Origin: Caballeronia zhejiangensis | Lineage (GTDB): Bacteria; Pseudomonadota; Gammaproteobacteria; Burkholderiales; Burkholderiaceae | Length of the DNA: 50,237 nt | Assembly: GCF_000698575.1 (NCBI RefSeq) | Contig: NZ_JFHD01000045.1 | Location: 1 to 50,237 of the forward strand | Direction of reading: 5' to 3' | Made by a program: the position numbers and the translations under genes | Notes under the pieces: generated by a model | Seen by the model: only the letters and a program-made list of their open reading frames with translations | Database searches by the model: none | Told to the model about the DNA's origin: nothing | Shown here: one piece after another, positions 8,164 through 15,496 of the stretch | Position numbering within the stretch: position 1 is the stretch's first letter | Layout: each line of letters begins with the position of its first letter

Positions 8164-8247
8164 CGCTCGACAGAAATAGCAAACATCCTACGCACGCTTT
8201 AAGTCACCACGTTGACCGTTGTAAGTCATCGCTGCTCCTGAATCGAC

Positions 8248-9510
8248 TCACCGATGAGAGAGCCGTGCCGGCGCGCACTTCGCTGCGATAAAAAAGCTGA
8301 AGGCGGATAGCGACGAGACAAGCAACACCGTCCATTCGACGGCGACATACCCATGCGTCAGTCCCCAGATGCTCGCCGCTGCGATGGGCGCGATGCCCTT
8401 CGCAATGTTCGACGGAAACGACAGCATGCCGCTGATCGCGCCGTAGCCCTCCGTCCACAGAAACTGCTGGACGATCGTGCCGCGCAGGATCGTCATCATG
8501 CCGTTGGCGGCGCCATAGCAGAGCGCGAAGATCCACAATAGCGCAGCGGATTTGCCAGCCACGATCAGGACGACCGTCGAGACGGGAAAGAGTGTCACCA
8601 CGATGAAACCAACTGTCGTGATGGTGACCTTGCGATCGAATGCGAACCAGACCGCGCGGGCGATGACTTGCGCGGGTCCGATCAGCGCCATGGTGATGAC
8701 CAGAACCGTGTTGGTGACGCCGCGCTCGACCATCAACGGAACCAGATGAAATGTGAGCGCGGCGAAGGTCGCGTAGTAGGTTGTGAAGCACAGCGCGAGC
8801 GCCCAGAAGGTAGGCGTGCGCAGTGCACGTCGCGTTGCCGCAGCATCGACCGCCATGCGCTCCGCGCTCGGCTGGGAAGCGTTCGGGTCGATTCGTGAGG
8901 AGCGGATCGCGACGACATGAATCGGCAGGCAAATGATTAGATTGCACGCGGCCAGTGCGACGAGCGCGAGACGCCAACCGGCCACATCCACGAGGAACTG
9001 CGTGATCGGAATGAAAACCGTGCTCGCGAATCCCGCAACGAGCGTCACCAGTGTGATCTTGGTCTTGTATCGCAGCGGATAGCGATGCGTGAGCACGGCG
9101 AAGAGCGGGTCATAGAAGGTCGCCGCCATCGACAAGCCCAAGCCGATCCACGCTACGAAGAGAATCGTGAGCGACGATGTGGCGGACCACATCAGCAGCA
9201 TGGCTGCCGCGATCAGCGATCCGATGGACATGACCCGACGTCCGAGCCCGTGGTCGATCCATTTGCCCACCGGATATGCTGCGAAGCCCGAGACCAGCAG
9301 TCCGAGCGAGAGGGCCGCATTCGTGGACGTGCGGCTCCAGCCCATCGTCTGCTCCATGGGTACGACCAGCAGCGAAAACGAATAGTAGACCGAGCCCCAC
9401 GACACCAGTTGGGCGAGCGCGAGCGCCCAGGTGGCCAGTGATTCGGCGCGATCCGTCGAATTACTCGACTTCACTGTCGTCGGTGTCGGCGTTCTGTGTG
9501 CTGTGCTCAT
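8248..9510 (-). CDS. MFS transporter of the arsenic operon (possible arsenical exporter)
   Basis: A 420-residue inner membrane protein with about 12 hydrophobic segments and a GKWIDHGLGRR loop between segments 2 and 3, typical of major facilitator transporters. Its ATG lies 50 bases inside the end of arsH, so the two are translationally coupled. MFS proteins last in arsH operons include the ArsK arsenite exporters; ArsJ, another MFS exporter, is paired with a gapdh gene that is absent here. An ArsK-like role exporting trivalent arsenicals is therefore plausible but inferred from position only. A short N-terminal extension of about 25 residues is hydrophilic. Confidence 0.75.
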   Translation of the reverse strand: MSTAHRTPTPTTVKSSNSTDRAESLATWALALAQLVSWGSVYYSFSLLVVPMEQTMGWSRTSTNAALSLGLLVSGFAAYPVGKWIDHGLGRRVMSIGSLIAAAMLLMWSATSSLTILFVAWIGLGLSMAATFYDPLFAVLTHRYPLRYKTKITLVTLVAGFASTVFIPITQFLVDVAGWRLALVALAACNLIICLPIHVVAIRSSRIDPNASQPSAERMAVDAAATRRALRTPTFWALALCFTTYYATFAALTFHLVPLMVERGVTNTVLVITMALIGPAQVIARAVWFAFDRKVTITTVGFIVVTLFPVSTVVLIVAGKSAALLWIFALCYGAANGMMTILRGTIVQQFLWTEGYGAISGMLSFPSNIAKGIAPIAAASIWGLTHGYVAVEWTVLLVSSLSAFSFFIAAKCAPARLSHR

Positions 9511-10225
9511 GGCTCATTGCTGCATTGGCGAGGGCGGAAACAGATGTAGGGGTCTTCTCTTTACGCTCGCTGTACCTGTCGGTCAGGTAATCCGAGCGGT
9601 CGCGCACGAGCAGCGTGAATTTATAGAGCTCCTCCATCACATCGACCACGCGGTCGTAGTACGGCGATGGCTTCATGCGTCCGTCCTCATCGAACTCTTG
9701 AAACGCCTTGGCAACGGAGCTCTGGTTGGGAATGGTCACCATCCGCATCCAGCGGCCAAGCACGCGCAAAGCGTTCACCGCATTGAAGGATTGCGAGCCT
9801 CCCGACACCTGCATGACCGCTAGCGTGCGCCCTTGCGTCGGCCGGATGCTACCGGAATCGAGCGGCAGCCAGTCGATCTGATTCTTGAACACGCCGGTCA
9901 GTGCGCCATGTCGTTCCGGGCTGCACCACACTTGGCCCTCGGACCAGATGGACGCTTCGCGCAATTCGACGACCTTTGGGTGGTCTGCGGGCACGCTGTC
10001 GGCGAGTGGCAGGCCATGCGGATCAAACACTCTGGTCTCAGCGCCGAACTGCCGGAGGATGCGTTCAGCTTCAAGCGTCAGCAGCCTGCTGTACGACGTG
10101 GGTCGAAGTGAACCGTACAGTAGGAGGATTCGGGGCGGGTGCTGCGAAATCGCATGCGCCTCAAGCTTCGCGAGATCGGGTATGTCGAGATGCGAGGCGC
10201 TGACGTGCGGCAGGTCGTTGATCAT
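9461..10225 (-). CDS. arsH: ArsH, NADPH-dependent FMN reductase / organoarsenical oxidase
   Basis: A 254-residue flavodoxin-like protein. LLYGSLRPTSYSR near residues 35-47 is the FMN phosphate-binding loop, and PERHGALTGVFKNQIDWLP is the family's signature near residues 103-121. ArsH oxidises highly toxic trivalent methylarsenicals to the pentavalent forms using NADPH and FMN in the cytoplasm. The length matches the family, with a C-terminal tail beyond the core that overlaps the start of the MFS gene by 50 bases. It works with arsI in this operon, since both act on organoarsenicals. Confidence 0.9.
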   Translation of the reverse strand: MINDLPHVSASHLDIPDLAKLEAHAISQHPPRILLLYGSLRPTSYSRLLTLEAERILRQFGAETRVFDPHGLPLADSVPADHPKVVELREASIWSEGQVWCSPERHGALTGVFKNQIDWLPLDSGSIRPTQGRTLAVMQVSGGSQSFNAVNALRVLGRWMRMVTIPNQSSVAKAFQEFDEDGRMKPSPYYDRVVDVMEELYKFTLLVRDRSDYLTDRYSERKEKTPTSVSALANAAMSHEHSTQNADTDDSEVE

Positions 10226-10237
10226 ATAGATGTGCGG

Positions 10238-10936
10238 TTACAGATGGCTCGTGTCGACGTCCGACTTGCCAATCCGGAAGGCTCCGCAACAAAAGTGGCG
10301 TGCGGACATTAGCGCCGACGCTATCGACGAAGCCAAACTGCCTTCCGCCCCGTTGCGCGTTTCAGCGACTCGCGCTTCGTCGCTCGTTAGAAGTCCAACA
10401 CCGTTCGTGTCACAAAACCGAGCGAGTCGCGATCCCTCGTACCGGTCGTTTAATCGGTACAGCGCGCCTGACAGGCTGTGCTCCCTGCGGCCATTCACCA
10501 GAATCGCATAGACCTTGAATCCGTCGTCAGAGAGGCGGTTGCGTGTTTGCAGGAGCGGAGCTTGCCAGTTACAGCGCGGGACCTGAAACAGGGTTGGCAC
10601 ATCGAGTAACAGGACAGCAGCCGCTGTTGTGCCGCCTAAGACAAATCGCATCAAGTCCTCATGCCCGCTTCGAGTCGCGGTTAAATCCATTGCTTCCGCG
10701 AACTGCCCGGCCTCCCGGCCAAGCGATCGTAAGAGTGCATCGATCAAGGTTGAGGTGGACATACTGACTGACTGCAAAGCAGCGGGTACATTCGATCCAG
10801 CGATGTTCCTGAGTCTCGCGCTGCTGGACTTCCGTGCCGGGCGCAATCGAAGCGCGATCGCAGCCGTCATCGGGTTGCAGCGCGAGCCAGAGGAACCAAC
10901 CCACAACGAGGGTGCTGTGATGTCAACATTGTTCAT
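10238..10936 (-). CDS. Unrecognised protein inside the ars operon
   Basis: A 232-residue frame. The ATG at 10936 has GGAG 7 bases upstream, better than the codons further upstream or the ATG at 10762. The last 170 residues look like a genuine soluble protein with segments such as HEDLMRFVLGGTTAAAVLLL and GFKVYAILVNGRREHSL, and it ends near a vicinal Cys pair (HFCCGAF). The first 55 residues have poor composition, and another frame over the same bases gives a membrane-like helix, so the 5' part could be frameshifted or the true start could be 10762. Codon third positions are less GC-rich than in the neighbours. No family recognised. It lies between arsC-arsN2 and arsH. Confidence 0.45.
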   Translation of the reverse strand: MNNVDITAPSLWVGSSGSRCNPMTAAIALRLRPARKSSSARLRNIAGSNVPAALQSVSMSTSTLIDALLRSLGREAGQFAEAMDLTATRSGHEDLMRFVLGGTTAAAVLLLDVPTLFQVPRCNWQAPLLQTRNRLSDDGFKVYAILVNGRREHSLSGALYRLNDRYEGSRLARFCDTNGVGLLTSDEARVAETRNGAEGSLASSIASALMSARHFCCGAFRIGKSDVDTSHL

Positions 10937-10976
10937 GACTGGACTCCAATTAAGTGCCATCCCGCGCTCGCGCGAG

Positions 10977-11804
10977 CTACAGGGTAATGGCACGCGACAT
11001 GAGTACCGCACTGGCCGGACACAGGGTGCAAGCCTGTTGCGTCATTAGGATCGTTGGGGGCGCCGCCTCGCGCATGACGGCCCTGAAACCAGTCTTCTCG
11101 AAAAAGGCCGAGGTGTCCGTCGTGAGCAGCCATGCAGTGCGAGCACCTGCATCGAATGCCTCGTGCAGCAATACAAATAGCAGGTTGCGACCGATGCCCA
11201 TGCCTCGATGCCCGGACGCGACGACGATCGAACGGACGAGCGCATCACTACCGTACCGTTCGAATCCACCGTAGCCGATGTGTACACCGGCTAGCGTGCT
11301 GAACTTAAAGAATGCGCGTCCGGGCTCGGACAGGTCATCGACCGGTAGTTGGGCATCCCTCATAGTCTGCACGAAGGTGGCGTCGTCGCCCGGGATTGCC
11401 CGGGCGACGATGAACGGTACGCCATCCTCCTTTAGCATCTCGCGCTCGGGTGCATGAGCCAGTACGTCAACAACAGCGTCCGAAGGTCGGCATAGACGTG
11501 TGCCGCGCGGCGTCACGACAATCGGTCGATTGATCAGCATCGGATGGACCAGCATCGCGTCAATCAGTTGCGCATCGGTCAATGCCGCATCGTCGAGTCC
11601 GAGTTCCGCATACGGCGTGCCTTTGATCCGGAGTATGTCCCTGACCGCCAGTCCGGTGTCCGTGATGATCCGCTCGAGCGTTGCGCGATCCGGTGGTGTC
11701 TTCAGATACTCGATGACGCATAGGTCTTCACCGGCTTCGCGCAACATAGCGAGGACATTGCGCGACGTACCGCAATCAGGGTTGTGGTAAATGATGATGC
11801 TCAC
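10977..11804 (-). CDS. arsC-arsN2: Fusion of glutaredoxin-type arsenate reductase ArsC and ArsN2-like GNAT acetyltransferase
   Basis: A 275-residue two-domain protein. Residues 1-120 are an ArsC/Spx-type arsenate reductase with catalytic Cys11 in NPDCGTSRN and the Arg of PRGTRLCRP. Residues 125-275 are a GNAT fold with the acetyl-CoA loop in GHRGMGIGRNLL, of the kind called ArsN2, which acetylates the amino group of the arsenic antibiotic arsinothricin. The GTG at 11804 follows TGAGGAGCGGGC, which includes the acr3 stop, so the two genes are coupled. The fusion joins arsenate reduction to a second arsenic-related activity in one chain. The acetyltransferase substrate is inferred from context. 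Confidence 0.85.
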   Translation of the reverse strand: MSIIIYHNPDCGTSRNVLAMLREAGEDLCVIEYLKTPPDRATLERIITDTGLAVRDILRIKGTPYAELGLDDAALTDAQLIDAMLVHPMLINRPIVVTPRGTRLCRPSDAVVDVLAHAPEREMLKEDGVPFIVARAIPGDDATFVQTMRDAQLPVDDLSEPGRAFFKFSTLAGVHIGYGGFERYGSDALVRSIVVASGHRGMGIGRNLLFVLLHEAFDAGARTAWLLTTDTSAFFEKTGFRAVMREAAPPTILMTQQACTLCPASAVLMSRAITL

Positions 11805-11813
11805 GCCCGCTCC

Positions 11814-12875
11814 TCACGCGGTCTCGTACCAGCGCTGCGAGCGGTTCACAACGCCAACCACGAGCAGCATGACTGGCACCTCAATCAGCACGCCAACGAC
11901 AGTCGCGAGCGCCGCGCCCGACTGGAAGCCGAACAGGCTGATCGCGGTCGCGACGGCCAGCTCGAAGAAATTGCTTGCGCCGATTAGACTCGAAGGCCCG
12001 GCTACGCAATGCGCCACACGGAGCTTACGGTTCAGCAAATAGGCCAGCCCGGAGTTCAGAAAGACTTGAATGAGGATCGGGACAGCGAGCATCGCGATGA
12101 CCAGCGGCTCGCGGACAATAGCCTGCCCCTGGAAGGCGAACAGGAGGACGAGCGTAGCGAGAAGCGCGCATATCGAATAGGGGCCCAGACGAGACACCGT
12201 TCGATTGAAGTGTGGCTCACCCTTCGCGAGAAGCGTGCGACGCAGGACCTGCGCAATGACCACTGGGATGATGATGTAGAGACCCACCGACGCGATGAGC
12301 GTATTCCAGGGGACAGTGATGGCGGATAGGCCAAGGAGAAGCGCCACGATCGGTGCGAACGCAACGATCATAATCGCGTCGTTCAGCGCCACTTGCGACA
12401 AGGTGAAATAGGGATCGCCCTTGCAAAGCTGCGACCAGACGAACACCATCGCCGTGCAAGGGGCGGCGGCCAGCAGAATGAGGCCGGCAATGTAGCTGTC
12501 GAGTTGCGCTGCAGGCAGCCAGGGAGCGAAGACGTGGCGCACGAAGATCCATCCGAGCAGCGCCATGGAGAAAGGCTTGACCAGCCAGTTCACGAATAGC
12601 GTGACACCGATCCCGCGCCAATGGCCTTTGATCTGGGCCATCGCACCAAAGTCGATCTTGATGAGCATCGGGATGATCATCACCCAGATGAGCACGCCAA
12701 CTGGCAGATTGACCTGCGCGATCTCCATGCGACCGATAGCCTGGAACAACGACGGCAACCATTGGCCCAGCGCGATGCCCGCGATGATGCACAGCGCGAC
12801 CCACACCGTCAGGTATCGCTCGAAGAAGCCAATGACGGGGCGGCCCGCGCGAGCAACCGAATCAGTGCTGCTCAT
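11814..12875 (-). CDS. acr3: Acr3 arsenite efflux permease
   Basis: A 353-residue inner membrane protein with about ten hydrophobic segments of the BART superfamily. The conserved Acr3 segments are clear: IPMLIKIDFGAM near residue 65, AAPCTAMVFVWSQL with the essential Cys near residue 138, and SNFFELAVA near residue 305. It exports As(III) produced by the ArsC reductases, driven by the proton motive force. The ATG at 12875 overlaps the end of arsC by 14 bases. It is the main exporter of the operon; no ArsB or ArsA is present. Confidence 0.95.
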   Translation of the reverse strand: MSSTDSVARAGRPVIGFFERYLTVWVALCIIAGIALGQWLPSLFQAIGRMEIAQVNLPVGVLIWVMIIPMLIKIDFGAMAQIKGHWRGIGVTLFVNWLVKPFSMALLGWIFVRHVFAPWLPAAQLDSYIAGLILLAAAPCTAMVFVWSQLCKGDPYFTLSQVALNDAIMIVAFAPIVALLLGLSAITVPWNTLIASVGLYIIIPVVIAQVLRRTLLAKGEPHFNRTVSRLGPYSICALLATLVLLFAFQGQAIVREPLVIAMLAVPILIQVFLNSGLAYLLNRKLRVAHCVAGPSSLIGASNFFELAVATAISLFGFQSGAALATVVGVLIEVPVMLLVVGVVNRSQRWYETA

Positions 12876-13383
12876 TGGATTCCTCGGCCGGACGTTCGCC
12901 AATTGCACGCACTTCCTTCTGCGCTGCATTGCGATCAAGTATGTTCAACGGCAGGTTCACAAACTGACTCACCCGCGTCAGGATCTGCCGGTAGACCTTC
13001 GTAAAGACTGCGCGCTTCTGCTCGTCGCTGCCCACAAATGCGGCAGGATCCTCAAAGCCCCAGTGCGCGGTGATCGGCTTGCCGGGCCAGATCGGGCAGA
13101 CCTCTCCCGCCGCCTGGTCGCATACGGTGATCACGAAGTCCATTTGCGGTGCGTCCGGCGTACCGAACTCATCCCAGCTCTTGCTGCGTAGCCCTGCCGT
13201 GTCGTAGTCCAGTGATTCGCAACGCTCGAGCGCAAACGGATTGACCGCACCTGACGGATGACTACCTGCGCTGAACGCATGGAAGCGGCCCTTGCCGAGT
13301 GTGTTGAAGAGCGCTTCGGCCATGATGCTTCGGGCACTATTGCCCGTGCAGAGGACCAGAACGTTGTAGGTCTTGTTGCTCAC
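12862..13383 (-). CDS. arsC: Arsenate reductase ArsC, low-molecular-weight phosphatase type
   Basis: A 173-residue cytoplasmic enzyme. The P-loop CTGNSARS with nucleophile Cys12 lies near the N-terminus, and the DPAAF segment carries the general acid Asp. It reduces As(V) to As(III) for export by Acr3, with reducing power from thioredoxin or glutathione. The start is a GTG at 13383 overlapping the arsI stop as GTGA. The operon therefore has two unrelated arsenate reductases, this one and the glutaredoxin-type domain of the fusion gene. Confidence 0.93.
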   Translation of the reverse strand: MSNKTYNVLVLCTGNSARSIMAEALFNTLGKGRFHAFSAGSHPSGAVNPFALERCESLDYDTAGLRSKSWDEFGTPDAPQMDFVITVCDQAAGEVCPIWPGKPITAHWGFEDPAAFVGSDEQKRAVFTKVYRQILTRVSQFVNLPLNILDRNAAQKEVRAIGERPAEESNEQH

Positions 13384-13838
13384 GTGGCGCTCCGTTTAAT
13401 ATCTGCGCCCGCGCAGCAGGCATTTGAAGAAACGTAGGTACTGCGTGAACGGTCGCGCGACTCACCATAAACTGGAGCATGCTCAAGCGTTCTAAATGTC
13501 TCCCACGCGACTCCCTGAGGATCGACAGTCCACGCCTTGTCCGACTTTGCGTAACAACAAGTCGTCGCCGTCTGGTTTGAAACAGGCAGCTCAGCGCTTG
13601 CAAAGCGGGCTCGCATCTCGGCGAGTTCATCATCTGACTCGACCTGGATGCCAAGATGATCGATGCCCGGCTTCACGCCACGCTTCGAAATGGCGAAGTT
13701 GACCTTAGGATCGCTCAACTCCCACTTGCGATAGTCCGACTTCGATACGGTCGGCTCCGTGCCTCCGAACATAGCAACGTAAAAGCGAGTGCTCGCTTCG
13801 AGGTCTTCGACAGCGACATGAATGTGCATGCGTTTCAT
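13380..13838 (-). CDS. arsI: ArsI-like C-As lyase (glyoxalase/dioxygenase fold)
   Basis: A 152-residue vicinal-oxygen-chelate protein. The vicinal pair Cys94-Cys95 in TTCCYAKSDKAW is the substrate-binding pair of ArsI, and His5, His61 and the Glu of DPQGVAWETF are the expected iron ligands. ArsI cleaves the carbon-arsenic bond of trivalent methylarsenite and aromatic arsenicals. The related cadmium-induced CadI proteins share this motif, so the substrate is inferred from the ars context. The C-terminus has a further Cys pair (NACCAG). The ATG at 13838 overlaps the arsR stop as ATGA. Confidence 0.85.
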   Translation of the reverse strand: MKRMHIHVAVEDLEASTRFYVAMFGGTEPTVSKSDYRKWELSDPKVNFAISKRGVKPGIDHLGIQVESDDELAEMRARFASAELPVSNQTATTCCYAKSDKAWTVDPQGVAWETFRTLEHAPVYGESRDRSRSTYVSSNACCAGADIKRSAT

Positions 13839-14167
13839 GATTTAGCTCCTGTGCATTGCGGCACACCTTGAACGGAACAGTCGGCGCCAGCACAGCAGTT
13901 CTCAGTCAAAAACCCGAGCAAGCCGTTCATCGCGTCGAAATTGGCTGAATAGAAGATGAATCGTCCCTGCTGGACGCTGTTGACGAGGCCAGCATGCGAC
14001 AGGTCTTTAAGGTGAAACGACAGACCGGATGGCGAGAGGCCAAGCTGCTGAGCGATCTCACCAGCCGGCATGCCTTCGGGGCCCGCGACAACCAGTGCGC
14101 GGAAGATCGCCAGGCGCGATTCATGAGCGAGCGCGCCGAGCGCGCGTACAACGAGGTTCGAGTCCAT
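13835..14167 (-). CDS. arsR: ArsR arsenic-responsive transcriptional repressor
   Basis: A 110-residue winged-helix repressor from the ATG at 14167; a TTG at 14194 is an alternative start. The recognition helix is in LSPSGLSFHLKDLSHAGLV. The inducer-binding cysteines are C-terminal, Cys91, Cys92 and Cys97 in NCCAGADCS, the arrangement known from ArsR of Acidithiobacillus rather than the alpha-3 site of plasmid R773. Such repressors release DNA on binding trivalent arsenic, including methylarsenite. It is the first gene of the operon, just downstream of a dyad that is its likely operator. Confidence 0.92.
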   Translation of the reverse strand: MDSNLVVRALGALAHESRLAIFRALVVAGPEGMPAGEIAQQLGLSPSGLSFHLKDLSHAGLVNSVQQGRFIFYSANFDAMNGLLGFLTENCCAGADCSVQGVPQCTGAKS

Positions 14168-14197
14168 GGCAGCATCATAGACCTGTCGATTCAAAGA

Positions 14198-14213
14198 TTC
14201 AAGTAATCTTGAA
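14198..14213 (-). promoter_or_regulatory. Probable ArsR operator
   Basis: TTCAAG-TAAT-CTTGAA is a perfect dyad 31 bases upstream of the arsR ATG and directly beside the alternative TTG. AT-rich dyads of this type are typical ArsR sites. It would give autoregulation of the whole minus-strand operon. I cannot confidently assign its -35 and -10. Confidence 0.65.
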
Positions 14214-14326
14214 ACGACAGAGCGACAGTGTTTGGTCGATTAATTAGGGACGGGAAATAGCGGGCGGAATCGAAGAAGATTGGACTCGACCTCCAACCTG
14301 GAACTCAAACACTTGGGCTAGAATAC

Positions 14327-14342
14327 CTGTATATTTATACAG
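14327..14342 (+). promoter_or_regulatory. Second LexA box, supplied by the element, driving imuA
   Basis: CTGT-ATATTTAT-ACAG is a perfect LexA consensus. TTGGGC at 14313-14318 and an overlapping TATTTA or TATACA could be the -35 and -10. CTGGAG at 14348-14353 precedes the GTG at 14361. The bases around this box differ from those around the box at 3283, so it is not a recent duplicate of the original promoter. It lies about 130 bases inside the element's right end. Confidence 0.85.
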
Positions 14343-14360
14343 TACTTCTGGAGCTAAATC

Positions 14361-15128
14361 GTGAGTCGGACTGCGTTAGCCGCACAGCAGTTACGCACGC
14401 CCGAGGAACGGGCGCGCTCCATCGATGCTGCGCTCGACAGAAATATGTATTCGGAGTCGGGGGGAATAACCTTGTGGCGCGGAGCGCAGCTGGCGCGGGG
14501 CGGTGGACGGACGATCGATACAGGCTATGCCAGCCTCTCGACGGAGCTGCCGGGCGGTGGATGGCCCTTGGGCGCACTCACTGAGATGATGCTCCAGCAG
14601 ACAGGCATTGGGGAGCTGCGCCTGCTGGCTCCGGCGCTCGCCGCCACGAAGCGACCCATCACCTTGGTCCAGCCACCGCAAGAGCCAAATGCTCCGGGGC
14701 TCGCGTATGTGGGCGTCCCGCTGGAAAACACCTTGCTGTTACGGCCCAAAACGACTGCCGACTCCCTGTGGTCTGCAGAGCAGATCCTCCGTGCGGGGAC
14801 GTGCGGCGCGCTTCTTTTCTGGCAAAACCACGTCAAAGCGGAATGGCTGAGGCGGCTGCAGGTCGTCGCGAAGTCAAGCGAAACCCTGTTTGTCGTTTTC
14901 AGACCGTTGGCGGCCGCGATGGACCCGTCGCCGGCTGAATTGCGGCTCTCGGTCCGGCCAACAACTGACGGCGTGTCCGTCGAAGTCGTTAAACGAAAGG
15001 GACCTGCCGCCGCGCAGCCGATCGTGGTCGAGCTTCACCCGTCGCCCGTGCTGCTCAGCCGCCACGCCAGGACCCGCCGTCCTGCGACCGTAAGTCGACG
15101 AAGCCTCGCCGAGACCACGTCGGCGTGA
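14361..15128 (+). CDS. imuA: ImuA, SOS-induced translesion synthesis accessory protein, with element-derived N-terminus
   Basis: A 255-residue protein. From LWRGAQLARG (residue 38 on) it is ordinary ImuA, a RecA/SulA-like protein, with STELPGGGWPLGALTE at about residues 55-70. ImuA works with ImuB and DnaE2 in mutagenic repair. Residues 1-38 are unlike the usual ImuA start and are encoded by the inserted element; the original 16 codons are stranded at 3313. The GTG start has CTGGAG 7 bases upstream and a LexA box ahead. No imuB or dnaE2 follows; the next plus-strand gene is ligD, so the usual cassette is incomplete here. Confidence 0.85.
   Translation: MSRTALAAQQLRTPEERARSIDAALDRNMYSESGGITLWRGAQLARGGGRTIDTGYASLSTELPGGGWPLGALTEMMLQQTGIGELRLLAPALAATKRPITLVQPPQEPNAPGLAYVGVPLENTLLLRPKTTADSLWSAEQILRAGTCGALLFWQNHVKAEWLRRLQVVAKSSETLFVVFRPLAAAMDPSPAELRLSVRPTTDGVSVEVVKRKGPAAAQPIVVELHPSPVLLSRHARTRRPATVSRRSLAETTSA
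14472..14477 (+). other. Right attachment junction of the arsenic element
   Basis: TTGTGG, codons 38 and 39 of the present imuA. It shares TGTGG with the left junction at 3355-3360. The sequence to its right continues the imuA frame that breaks off at the left junction. Confidence 0.6.
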
Positions 15129-15182
15129 CGAACGCGGACACGGCGCGTCGGTCGTGTTAACGTTACGGGCACCGCCCCGAGG

Positions 15183-15392
15183 TTAGTCTTTGCTGCCCAG
15201 CTCGCTATGTTTGTGGGAGTGGGTCGCACCATGAATCAGTTCGTAATGCGCGCCCTTGCCGCTGCGGGTTGGGGGGAAATGCTCGCCTTCGACACACGTC
15301 ACTTCAAAGCCACTTCCGCCGTCGCCTTCCCGGACTACCTTGTAGATGCCCGAGGTCTTCACAATCTCGCCGGGTTTATGCTGCTCTGCCAT
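15183..15392 (-). CDS. YjzC-like small protein
   Basis: A 69-residue protein convergent with imuA. The ATG at 15392 follows GGAGGAAG, an excellent ribosome binding site, which excludes the longer frame from 15476. The segments KPGEIVKTSGIYKVV, GEHFPPT and the final YELIHGATHSH match the YjzC-like family (SGxY..., GExxPPT, YxL). The function of that family is unknown. The C-terminus is His-rich. Its promoter must lie in the short gap shared with the divergent ligD gene. Confidence 0.65.
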   Translation of the reverse strand: MAEQHKPGEIVKTSGIYKVVREGDGGSGFEVTCVEGEHFPPTRSGKGAHYELIHGATHSHKHSELGSKD

Positions 15393-15496
15393 GTCTTCCT
15401 CCGCGGTTGTTCTTCGCCGACGAGCAACCGCTGTGCCTCCGCCGGAGGAGGCACACGACGTGCGCATGCTCTGCACCGATTCCGCAAGGCCTTCCC

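Larger units (their letters stand above)
3361..14474 (-). mobile_element. Site-specific arsenic-resistance element (gamma-mobile-trio/Tn554-like) inserted in imuA
   Basis: An 11.1 kb insert lies between the imuA 5' stub and the imuA body. All its recognised genes lie on the minus strand: eight ars or ars-associated genes, then a recombinase trio at the left end. No target duplication beyond the 5-bp core is seen and the termini have no clear long inverted repeats, which fits tyrosine-recombinase transposition better than DDE transposition. The ATGTAT or ATACAT motif recurs near both ends (3443-3456 and about 14444). The right end carries an outward LexA-controlled promoter and 38 codons that restore imuA. 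The limits are inferred from the break and resumption of imuA. Confidence 0.7.
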
